The translations under genes and the position numbers were made by a program. A stretch of 64,000 bases of DNA from Beroe forskalii (lineage: Eukaryota; Ctenophora; Nuda; Beroida; Beroidae): contig WFMF01000272.1 in assembly GCA_011033025.1 (NCBI GenBank), forward strand, positions 1-64,000, in the 5' to 3' direction. Positions within the stretch are counted from its first letter, which is position 1. Every line of letters starts with the position of its first letter. This document shows positions 55,801 through 64,000 of this stretch, one piece after another. The notes under the pieces were generated by a model, which had not been told where the DNA came from, searched no databases, and worked only from the letters and a program-made list of their open reading frames with translations.

Positions 55801-58800
55801 CATTTAATAAATGCTTGTCTTGCGGTGAGCTTGCATGGAAATGTGCCAACTACCCGACATTTGGTGGGTAACTATAAAACCAAGCCGCTACGATCAAGAC
55901 TATATGACAGCTTAATTAGTTAGTTATTACCCTAATTACGAGACACTTTCGTGTGGGTCGGCAATGGTAATTCTGGGGATCGAAATTTTGGGTTTTAGAG
56001 AATATGGGGATTTTTTGCCTCGTTTGTTAATGATGTATGTAGAATAAAGCGAATTACAAATTGTTTAAATTGTTTATCATGATAACGTCATGAAGTCATA
56101 TATTGGAATTTATGGGGTGCGATAATATGGAGATTTTTGAATCGTAAAATCGCCAAATATCGTTCCGCATAAATCTTTCTCGTAAGGTATCCCAGTATGA
56201 GTTTATGTCGGGAAAGTTTCGAGTGGTTATTTAAATGGCATTTAACGCGAATTATAGTATGAAATAATATACAGTTTTATGCTTAAATATGTGATCTTGG
56301 TTGGAACCAATTATTGTAGTTTAGCATATTATGGATATAGAAGTTATGATCACTTCTGCATGAATGCTACGCAACTGGAAATGATTTCTGTTAAATATGA
56401 ATAATTTTATTTCAATATAGCGAAAGGTAGGTAATTTGAAGGTAATTTAAAGTGCACCCAAGATAGCTTCACGAAATAAAATCCGGTTTGAGCTCAGACA
56501 AAAGTACTGATTCATTATAATCTTTGACAATTGACATTACTCAAAACAACCACTTGGGAATCATTGCCACCACTGCTTCACAACTACTGACAACATTTTG
56601 GACACCAATAGTCTAATAGTGACACCACTCCGGACACTTTGACACCCCTCCTGACACCACTACTGACACCCCTCCTGACACCACTACTGACACCACTACT
56701 GACACCACTCCTGACACCACTCCTGACACCACTACTGACATCACTCCTGAAACCACTTAGAGCCCACTCCTGACCCCAATAATGACACCACTTTGACACC
56801 ACTCCTGACACCAATAATGACACCACTTTGACACCACTCCTGACGCCCCGCCCCCCTGACACCGCTCCTGACACCACTTCATTGCAGAGGATGATCCCGA
56901 TGACACAGAACAAGGAAACAGCAGGCACGGTGTATTATACAGTGGACAAGCAGGTGCTGAGAGAGCTGGATCCCTACAACACAACCACTCTCAAAACACA
57001 TCGACCTTTTACCTGGTAAGCTGGTATCTGGTACTTAACACAACCACTCTCAAAATGCATCGACCTTTTACCTGGTGACCTGGTATCTGATACTTAACAC
57101 AACCACTCTGAAAATGCATCGTGGTCTTTAATGTTTAACATCGTCCTTTTACCTGGTATGTGATATTTAACACGGCCACTCAGTTATTAGAATTTTGTTT
57201 TATCAACACTTCGACCTTCTAAATGGTATTTAATGATTGGCAGACCTTTAAATGACACGATTTCGATAGCTGTTGAGCTATGGAAGCAGAGTTTCCTAGG
57301 TTACCAAAGTTGGATATGATAACGCAAGGAAGAATTATTGAGGAAAACAGTCAAAACTGTAGAGCATTTTTAAAATAATATCCATAACATCTACATCCCC
57401 ACCAATAACGTCCCTTCCTTTCCAGCAACGAGTTAAGTGGGTACCCAATGAAAGACGCTGCTACTTACTGGGACTGTGAAGGTATGTGAATATGTATATG
57501 ACACAATTTAATCAAAATATTTGAACTCCCTCCCTGGGCTCCCCATAATGTGTTATTCAATTCAATTCAATTATTGATTTTGGACAGCACAGCAATTGAA
57601 TAATGAAGCATCTGGAGTCTGCTATTGTTTTACAAATATTACTAGAACACAAATTTTACACAAATCTATTGAAATGTGAACACAATTTAAAGCTATCTCT
57701 GGGGTCTCCAAATCATCATGCTTTATACGGAAGCTATGGTTTTACAAATATTACTAGAATAAAACGTAAAACGATGGGGTTCCAATTCTAAGTTTCATGT
57801 CCAAGAGCACTTTCTAAAGTTCCTACTTAGATCCACACGATTTAGTTCTATGTATCTAATTCCCACGTGACGCCAAGTCACCTTTTGCCTGCGTCAATGG
57901 AAATGTGATGTTCATTGGAAATTTGCCAAGATCCAAACTCTAGAGTAAGAGTAAAAACTACCAAAATGTAAAAGCTATACGTAGGAAATGAAATTGAAGT
58001 GTCTTTCAAAATATAGGATGAAGTATTTGAGTAAGATGATACCAGTAATAATATCTCGGTCATTTTTCTTAAATTACACTCAGGAACATCTGATATTTCG
58101 GTAAAATTTTGTGATCGTTTATTTCCCTTAACCCAAATGCCTATAGAAGTATCAAACACCAACCCGTCAATATCGCGTCCAACCTGCACAAATGACCTAA
58201 CATTTCAACTCTGGTCTCTGCCAGGGTATGTCAATGAACTAACATTGCAACCCTACCAGGGTGCACCAATGACCTAACATTTCCACCCTGTCAGGGTATC
58301 CTAAGGCGTGGGGGCACGGCACCGACCACCCACAACTGGTAAAGAATCTAGAAAACAAATCCATGGTCGATACGATGGTCTTCAAGTCGGAGATAACCCG
58401 ACAACTCAACCCTAAGAAGGCTGTACTGGTGCCTCATAGCGGACTCAACATGTCAACTGAACGACCTCAGGGAGTCAAACTACCAACCACTGTTACCCGT
58501 AAGTGAGAGGGGTTGGAATATAGTCTTTGTTTTCTGTTTCTTTTTCAGTGAAGCTAAAGCACTATGTTACCCAGACGATATTATTCAATCTAGATATAAG
58601 ATTCTAGGATAATCTTGATATGCTTGAATTCCGTTTTAAGGGCTTATACCTACTTGTTGATCTTCCTCGTTAACTTGAGTTCTTTTAATTACTCTAAAAG
58701 TCAATCTAATAACTTCGTGCATCATTTTTCTAAATTCATAATAAATTCTTGGCAGGTATTCTGTAATTGCTTGTTACATGCTTAGCAAATTCATTTAAAA

Positions 58801-60592
58801 CACCCTTATTTTAACTCCCTCGCTCTATAACCATTATGCAGTCACAATGGCTTTTTAACTCCCAGTCGAGTGCTGACTAACCACTGCTTTGATAATGTCT
58901 GTCAAAACAAACAGACATTCAAGCTGCAAACACGGCAAAAATCAAGCAGTGCTTGTAAATAATTCTTACATAAAATGGACTAATAGAAATTTTGTCGATT
59001 AAATGGTCTGAAGTTAAAGAAATGGCATATGTTTTAATCTTGTGGATGATCTGTCTCTATACTTGCATGAAAAATGTCATGCAAATGTGCACGCTGCAAA
59101 TGCACGAAGCTATATTGGCAAATTGAGGCTGGTCAATGGATGAAAAGACATGTTTTTACGAATTCTTTAGGCTCATGGATAGATGCAACGCCACAACGGC
59201 GTGTTTTATGAATTTGAACAGGTTTGAGTAAGGAAAGCTAGCTTTTCTACCCATCTAGATATGATTCAATCATCATGACGTATGCCTTAAAATTTTCTTC
59301 AAGATTATTCTTTAATTCGATTTAATTCGATTGGTAATCTAATAATTTCGCTCCCAAATTCTGAATCATGTGAAGAACTCACATGGTTTAGTGGTCCTCA
59401 GCCATAATCAATGATCTCCAAGAGACTTATAACCTTGCTTATTTAAATCGTGTTAGATTACATCATATTAGCATATCGCAAGTCGCAACTGGAAGCAAAG
59501 TCTGAGTTCATGTAAGTGATGGCCTGAAAAAACTTTCGTCAAAAAATAAGAATAATTAAGACGCCATGATATCTTGATTCTACTAAATATCTTTTTGGTT
59601 ACAGACTATCACGAGCTATTACTTGGCGTAATTCTAATCATTGATTAATGTCACAATTATCATCAATATTTGATGAAATTAGTAAGAAGTAGACGAAAAG
59701 ATTTTTTCGAATTTGCCACTCAAATAACGTAACCCGCGCCGACTCAAATGTTATGCTACTTGCGCGTTGTCAATGGAAACGCGGCACAAAATTCTCGAGA
59801 GGACTCTATTTTTGTGGATAATGTGTGCAATTTTCGACATTACGTAACAAGTTCCATATGTTTTGATATTCACGTTACCTTGGCAACCTATTGTAAGATG
59901 TTCATTTAGTCCGCTTAACTGATTATTTCAGGACAATGCGCTGTAAGAACGGCCCCGATACCACTTTGCTATCAGACTTCAAACAGCTCGTACGGAAATA
60001 TCCCGAGATCAGTGGAACTGCTCCAAAAGATGCAGGTAAGAATGGCGAATGCTTAGTCGAAAACTTCATTTATATTCTTGTTGGATTGGGAACGAATGAA
60101 CATTCGTTCCAAGCTACTCACATATGTGAGAAGCTTGGAGCTCCCCTCTTTCTGATAAAATCCCGAAAAATTGGTAGGTATTTACTTTTAACTCTCGTTG
60201 TTATTTCGATCGCAATCCAATTTATTTGCGTTCCTTAGAAGCATCATGATATGGTTCAAGTGCTTAGTATCAATTAAATCAAAAGCCGAAACATCTGCCA
60301 CCTGTGTCTACCAATTTGATTGCAATCTTGTGACATGGGCTCGGTTTATTGTTATTTTAGGAATCTTATTGGAACGTTGCCAATAGACCGTTCATTTATT
60401 ACAATTCGAGTAGTTCCTCTCTATTTCCAATCTATAAGTAATCACTTAATTAAGAGCGCAAATGCCTATGATTTTGATTCATCAAATAAAAGTTATTTGT
60501 TTCAGAAAGCGCCGTTGGACATGACAGGCTACCGACCTGATCCTGCAACCAATGTGGAGAAAGTAACGATTCCTCTGGTGGCCTCAGCCTAA
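49782..60592 (+). CDS. Nine-exon gene for an unrecognised 378-residue protein
   Basis: Nine exons (49,782-49,881; 50,141-50,262; 50,437-50,651; 50,811-50,931; 56,888-57,015; 57,426-57,481; 58,295-58,498; 59,932-60,035; 60,506-60,592) each have GT/AG boundaries. The phases join into one frame of 1,137 nt ending in TAA. The protein has no signal peptide or membrane segment and is rich in Tyr, His, Pro and Thr (SDHYTTTTALYHDVKKG, LRHHDINGPSK, GYPKAWGHGTDHP, MTGYRPDPATN). Such composition is common in axonemal microtubule-associated proteins; that link is inference only. Intron 4 is 6 kb and contains a minus-strand gene. Start taken at the first ATG, with no upstream exon seen. Confidence 0.75.
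50141..50262 (+). CDS. Nine-exon gene, exon 2
   Basis: After 'tatttcccag'; reads VGHHSKLRPRDPPYNDQHYP, TTGQGLIYRTSPSFPPRHFK. Ends AAA|GTGAGT in phase 0. Confidence 0.8.
50437..50651 (+). CDS. Nine-exon gene, exon 3
   Basis: After 'accttatttcag'; reads HTVTDLLPHGLAKSQRPVIS, DHYTTTTALYHDVKKGSLPD, YKLAADHDKVLYVQDFTKRL and NEKRWRKPLTM. Ends GGG|GTTAGT in phase 2. Confidence 0.85.
50811..50931 (+). CDS. Nine-exon gene, exon 4
   Basis: After 'tgaaactcag'; reads NQKSEVQEQYKGLPVVEMKQ, PSCGPKPFHLRHHDINGPSK. Ends AAG|GTTAGT in phase 0. Confidence 0.8.
51417..52094 (-). CDS. Secreted protein, intronless, nested in an intron
   Basis: Encodes 225 residues from the ATG at 52,094. This start gives a classical signal peptide (MVRFFALCLVSLCLLPHETH, cleavage likely near Ala-His); an upstream in-frame ATG adds 60 residues without such a feature. 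The mature part has two N-glycosylation sequons (NVS near residue 31 and NVT near residue 214), a highly charged Lys/Glu/Gly stretch around residue 75-85 and an RSKR site near residue 145 that fits furin-type cleavage. No known domain is recognised. It lies antisense inside intron 4 of the nine-exon gene. Confidence 0.7.
   Translation of the reverse strand: MVRFFALCLVSLCLLPHETHAHTLHLSHPGLNVSHSLPRGFGVGGVIKVVTEVTPDNPQLELKVMQGDMGKDGEKGKGEEIAAEVLEVSSDLSKTRVSSQMFYGVHDLVGLAGFSKVQLLVEFQGEGIFVDILGEERIPFKTTNPRSKRFKENGKSGRGAVEATGKEASGEEIPVKMPSSTLIPYSKHGWSGNINTAWKVLQNINMLYIGGKNVTIDSVRAYVLV
52100..56600. other. Rest of intron 4 of the nine-exon gene
   Basis: AT-rich. Short open stretches (53,346-53,564 and 55,066-55,389 on the plus strand) have no motifs and no sensible splice joins to the flanking exons. 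Small tandem runs such as aaatgctt x3 at 54,912 occur. No gene or named repeat is supported. Confidence 0.5.
56619..56879 (+). repeat. 12 bp minisatellite (tgacaccactcc)
   Basis: About 20 units of tgacaccac(t/t)(a/c)c(t/c), with a few 'ccaataa' variants. It ends 8 bp before exon 5, so it occupies the branch point and pyrimidine-tract region of intron 4. Confidence 0.95.
56888..57015 (+). CDS. Nine-exon gene, exon 5
   Basis: After 'cattgcag'; reads RMIPMTQNKETAGTVYYTVD, KQVLRELDPYNTTTLKTHRP, FT. Ends ACCTG|GTAAGC in phase 2. Preceded by a 12 bp minisatellite and followed by two further degraded copies of its own 3' end and donor. Confidence 0.8.
57016..57175 (+). repeat. Two degraded tandem copies of exon 5 end plus donor
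   Basis: 'cacaaccactctcaaaa', 'catcgaccttttacctg' and a GT recur at about 57,040-57,097 and 57,098-57,172. The copied donors read GTGACC and GTATGT. Confidence 0.9.
57426..57481 (+). CDS. Nine-exon gene, exon 6
   Basis: After 'cctttccag'; reads NELSGYPMKDAATYWDCE, 56 nt, ending AAG|GTATGT in phase 1. Confidence 0.8.
58185..58294 (+). repeat. Tandem copies of exon 7 acceptor region
   Basis: Three units of about 36-44 bp, each 'aatgaNctaacatt', pyrimidines, then (c/t)cag followed by ggt: at about 58,225, 58,258 and the real site at 58,294. Confidence 0.9.
58295..58498 (+). CDS. Nine-exon gene, exon 7
   Basis: After 'accctgtcag'; reads YPKAWGHGTDHPQLVKNLEN, KSMVDTMVFKSEITRQLNPK, KAVLVPHSGLNMSTERPQGV and KLPTTVT. 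Ends ACCC|GTAAGT in phase 1. Two earlier copies of the acceptor region precede it. Confidence 0.85.
59932..60035 (+). CDS. Nine-exon gene, exon 8
   Basis: After 'gattatttcag'; in the phase set by exon 7 it reads QCAVRTAPIPLCYQTSNSSY, GNIPRSVELLQKMQ, ending CAG|GTAAGA in phase 0. Another frame (DTTLLSDFKQLVRKYPEISG) is also open, but it would meet a stop in exon 9, so phase favours the first. Confidence 0.75.
60506..60592 (+). CDS. Nine-exon gene, exon 9 (last)
   Basis: After 'ttatttgtttcag'; reads KAPLDMTGYRPDPATNVEKV, TIPLVASA and TAA. Confidence 0.8.
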   Translation, partial: KAPLDMTGYRPDPATNVEKVTIPLVASA

Positions 60593-62017
60593 ACTCCTCA
60601 AGTGACTTTACATAACCTAAATTGTGATTACTTATAGGCATGTACCATTATTTTGATGGTCCAATAGGTAATTGAATACAGATCACTCGTTGTTAAATCG
60701 AAGTTAAAACTCTAAGATCTCATCTTCAAATTAGATGATCTGATAAAAATATCTATCAACATTTTCACATTTTCAACGAAAGAGCGAAGATATGCCAAGA
60801 ACTGAACTTATTTAAGTGATTTGAAAGTCATTATTAATTTATTACGATAATCCATCAATAAATGAACCAAAATGCAATGCTAAAATTGAATGGATAAAAG
60901 TTGAAACCTTATTCTTTGAAAGTTTATACCCCCAATATGACTTATGTGAAATTTAATCTCAATAAGTCGATGCTGATAAAATTCATTTCGCCTTTATTTT
61001 GATCAAATTATGTTATAAACTCTATTATAAAGTCATTTAGCAATTATTCATAAGTGTATGTGGGCACCTAATAACAAACTCTTTAAGCTTTCTTTTTGTT
61101 ATCTATTTGACCGAAGATTTTATTTTTGTAGCTAGAACAGTCTCAGATATATTGATGAATTATTGTTTAGGAGCATGAATTCGCATGATAATTTACAGAT
61201 GAAGTACATTATTTTAGGTTGTGAAGACCAATTCTGAGTAAAACTATTTATGAGTATTGCATTGAATTGGGAATGTATTTAGGAACTCCAATTTCCTATC
61301 ACAGAAATGTTGATCATTCTATCATTGTCACTGGCTGATTGAGGATTTGATTTTAGTTAAAAATTCATATCGTCATATCGAGTATGTTGTAAAATTTTTT
61401 GCTATCTATCTTGTTTCTCTTGTTGGCAATGGAGAAAGATTTGCCGAGCCGAATGAAATTCAAATCATCATTCAATTTGAAAATTTTATTTTGCACGAAA
61501 TTTAATTCTAAATTCTACGTTGCGCGCAAAATAAATGTACGTGTATCCAAAATAATTTGATTCGGCGCTGGCGCGTGCCGTTTATACGTAGCACGCAAAG
61601 TTGCTACCATACGTGGTCTAGGATCACCAAATTTAGATTTATCTCGGTTGATACCACAACTCAGAACAATAATTCATCCTAAGATTCAAGCAGACACTTA
61701 TAACACGAAGCAATTAAGACAATTCGCTTCATAGTAAAATGAAATCTGTAATTTCTATGTAGTTACACTCGGAAATCTACAGACAATCAAATATTTCCTC
61801 AAGAACAAAAATCAATAAATATTTTGATCGATACTTAAACATCTAAAAGTTAAAAAGAAAGAACAGAAAAATAGATATCAGACTAAAAACTTTTAAGAAG
61901 TAACAACATCAAATAACCTCAGACGATTCAACTATCAATTGAAGAAAAACTACTGAAGAGATCTCGATAGTAATTCAGTGTCCGAATGGTTTAAGTTTAT
62001 AACTTTTTGACGGAATA
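60593..62017. other. Intergenic interval, convergent genes
   Basis: AT-rich, between the last exon of the nine-exon gene (plus) and the stefin gene (minus). No coding or RNA gene is seen. Confidence 0.5.
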
Positions 62018-62158
62018 TCAGTACCCGAATGGTTCTAGTTTGCAAGTTGATGTTTTGTCTTTGAGAATAGCGGATAGTTCAATAGCACATCCCGTGTGAG
62101 GCAACCCTCTGAAAACTCTAAGGTGGATGTGGGAATCATCTGTAGAGCTGACTTTAAC
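62018..62158 (-). CDS. Stefin exon 3
   Basis: After 'cttaacctcag'; reads VKVSSTDDSHIHLRVFRGLP, HTGCAIELSAILKDKTSTCK, LEPFGY and TGA. HLRVF..LPH is a close match to the stefin consensus. Confidence 0.85.
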   Translation of the reverse strand, partial: VKVSSTDDSHIHLRVFRGLPHTGCAIELSAILKDKTSTCKLEPFGY

Positions 62159-63263
62159 CTGAGGTTAAGCGAGGGTTAGGGATCATTCACATATTACGTA
62201 ATCAATTTGCAGCACTTTTTTCCCCTCCCTCCCCAGGCTGATTATGTAAAATAATATGTGAAAAATACCTTAAAAAGATTGAAAGATACTTTTAGAAATT
62301 ATTTAAAGCATCAGTCAAAAAGGGGTGATAAGGAGTGATATAACAAATCACTTTAACCTTGACGAAAAAGTTGGTTCCTGCTACGACTTGAGTCCGGTAA
62401 GAAACAGGTTCAAACACTTCAAAGGAGTAATCTGCCTTCTGTTCAGCATCACTTCGTACCTGATTTGAAAAAAGTGTAATAATTGTCCGAATGATATTAG
62501 GATATATTGATGAACGACTATATTCTTTGATTGAGAACGAGACGTAGGGAATAAATATGGGAAAAATTTTACGAAACATATCTCATTTTGTTCACAGGTT
62601 CTTAGCAAACTTTCGCGGGAATTTCAGGTAATAACTTCAACATCAGCTGGTCTGTAATAAGATATTACTTTTTTCTTTTTCTCCTGCTTACGTCACATGG
62701 GGCAGGTCGTTTGCCACGTACAATAAATTATGAATTATGCAAGCTAATCTTCCAACATATTATATGCTCAGCAGGGACACAGATTATTAGGTTAGTACTC
62801 GGAGACTAGAAAAATGTCATGAAATTCGCTTTTAACTTTTAAATGTTTAGAAAGCGCCAAGCTTATCCAACACAGTCCACAAGGTTCAAGTCTATAAAAC
62901 CAGCCGCACCCAGCGACTTGGATTTCATTTGATTCGATTTATTGCTTTTGATTCGATTGATAAAAGTTTTGGCCTGATTATAAGTTATATTTTTTCAAAG
63001 CATTGACATCTACGATGCAAATCGCAGATGATAACTGAGTTAAAATGCAGAGAGTTTAAATGAAACGGCGTGAACGTATAATTATTAGTACAGTACAGAA
63101 GTGCTGTAGTCCGATCCGTCCATATCTCAGGGTTACAAATGGCAATATAATATGAACGTATACTTCATCCTACCTGGTGACAAATCGTCCTGACAATGTC
63201 GTCTGCTGGCTTTATTCCACCGGGACCTCCGGCCAAAGGACAATCATCTCTGGGCATGACTTC
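62018..63263 (-). CDS. Stefin (type 1 cystatin), cysteine protease inhibitor
   Basis: Three minus-strand exons (63,174-63,263; 62,358-62,459; 62,018-62,158), all phase 0 with GT/AG ends, encode 108 residues from the ATG at 63,257. The protein has the three stefin binding elements: an N-terminal Gly-rich trunk (PLAGGPGG), QVVAG in exon 2 (SYRTQVVAGTNFFVK) and an LP hairpin in exon 3 (HLRVFRGLPHTG). There is no signal peptide, as expected for stefins, which are cytosolic inhibitors of papain-like cathepsins. Intron positions resemble those I recall for vertebrate cystatin B. Exon 1 has an AG just before it, so a 5' non-coding exon may lie upstream. The C-terminus diverges from the usual stefin end. 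Confidence 0.9.
62358..62459 (-). CDS. Stefin exon 2 with QVVAG
   Basis: After 'tttcaaatcag'; reads VRSDAEQKADYSFEVFEPVS, YRTQVVAGTNFFVK; donor AAG|GTTAAA. Confidence 0.9.
63174..63263 (-). CDS. Stefin exon 1
   Basis: Reads (EV)MPRDDCPLAGGPGGIKPA then DDIVRTICHQ; donor CAG|GTAGGA. The first ATG is six bases in; the two codons before it could be 5' untranslated. Confidence 0.8.
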
Positions 63264-63833
63264 CTGAATTCTTAGCTCAATGACAAAATAACACGGTTAA
63301 AACAAACAAGAATTAGTTTAACATATTTTTTCAAGGCAAAATCTTTCATTTTTTGACCAATAGATACTTTCATTTGTCAAGAAGTCAGAGCTGCAGTAGA
63401 AGTTAACAAATTTTATTAAATGAGTACCAAGAAAGTAAAACAATGTTTATTGTAACTGGGAAGCATTTAAGTTATCAAGAATTCAAAATTGGACATAGTT
63501 AAATATGAGTATCAACATGAGTTACCAATAACAAAATCAAGGAGATATTTGGACGGATGACATCAAAACGAAAATATATTTCCATTATCATTAATTTATC
63601 AACTAAGCAACTATCGATAGTCAAAAGCAAATTGAATTGATCTTAATAAGTCTACCATTCTAGAAAATAGTCACAAGAACTGCAAAATTATAAAATAGGA
63701 GAAAACTGAAAAGGACAATGTGCCCTTGCCCCCTGATAATCAGGTACCTAAAATTCCATGAAACATAAGATAACAGAAATGTAATACGTGACAATGGAGT
63801 GACTTAATAACGATACATTTCACCCCAATTACA
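63264..63833. other. Spacer between two minus-strand genes
   Basis: AT-rich, no coding sequence is seen; expected to hold the stefin promoter and any 5' non-coding exon. No motif is strong enough to call. Confidence 0.4.
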
Positions 63834-63874
63834 TCACCAGTAATTACATCACCAGTAATTACATCACCATTAAT
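63834..63874 (-). repeat. 15 bp tandem repeat over a stop codon
   Basis: Three units of ggtgatgtaattact on the minus strand, each carrying the same in-frame TAA of the terminal exon. Confidence 0.9.
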
Positions 63875-63951
63875 TTCTCTCTGAGTTCCGTGACCACCTG
63901 TTTCATGATATTCTGCAGTGTTACAGCTCGCTGGTTCGCCACTTCCAGTAC
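63859..63951 (-). CDS. Last coding exon of a further minus-strand gene (partial)
   Basis: After 'tatcacacgacag' the frame reads VLEVANQRAVTLQNIMKQVV, TELREKLMVM and TAA, phase 0. Heptad-like spacing suggests a coiled coil. The rest of the gene lies beyond the window. It ends about 600 bp upstream of stefin exon 1, on the same strand. Confidence 0.6.
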   Translation of the reverse strand, partial: VLEVANQRAVTLQNIMKQVVTELREKLMVM

Positions 63952-64000
63952 CTGTCGTGTGATAAGAGAGGTTAGATCAGCGGAAAAATCGTAAAATGGA

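Noticed and set aside
56584..56928. Minus-strand open frame of 114 codons rich in V-S-S-G
   Set aside because: Entirely a translation of the 12 bp minisatellite and therefore periodic by construction.
59936..60238. Alternative frame of exon 8 (start MRCKNGPDTTLLSDFKQLV)
   Set aside because: It looks more protein-like by eye, but it does not fit the phase of exon 7 and would end at a stop within exon 9; the in-phase frame joins cleanly on both sides.

Overview
This is a window of animal nuclear DNA. It is AT-rich, has spliceosomal introns, contains a stefin-type cystatin gene, a Penelope-type retroelement remnant and many MITE-like hairpins. Nothing in it fixes the phylum; an invertebrate is the most natural reading. 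There are no bacterial operons and no rRNA or CRISPR arrays.

Layout. (1) Positions 1-2,905 and about 43,560-47,299 are two arms of one inverted repeat. The window starts inside the left arm, so its outer limit is unseen. The right arm carries an extra 976 bp insertion with a tRNA-like segment. (2) Between the arms (about 3-43 kb) lies an accessory region built from repeated copies of an unrecognised multi-exon gene-like module. The module encodes a C2H2 finger of U1/matrin-like spacing, a paralogous exon, a coiled-coil segment and short terminal exons with conserved reading frames. Most copies are broken by frameshifts and stops. One large direct duplication is evident (16,810-25,050 against 31,804-42,690, with large insertions and deletions). 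(3) Nested in this region are a 4.4 kb DNA transposon with about 750 bp terminal inverted repeats and an ATC target duplication (12,444-16,809), a 1.9 kb insertion with a three-hairpin palindrome (39,487-41,389), foldback MITEs, minisatellites, and a tandem-repeat tract at 25.3-27.3 kb. A GIY-YIG domain of a Penelope-like element abuts the right arm.

(4) From 47.3 kb onward the DNA looks like ordinary host sequence. A GC-rich, MITE-rich stretch (47.4-48.6 kb) and a minisatellite precede a nine-exon plus-strand gene (49,782-60,592) whose exon phases join into a 378-residue protein that I do not recognise. Its 6 kb fourth intron holds an intronless minus-strand gene for a secreted protein with a possible furin site. 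A three-exon stefin gene follows on the minus strand (62,018-63,263), and the last coding exon of a further minus-strand gene lies at 63,859-63,951.

The host genes are the best supported calls. The module family between the arms is the least explained part: it looks like a lineage-specific gene family amplified and decaying within an inverted-repeat-bounded block, and no protein that could move the whole block was found.
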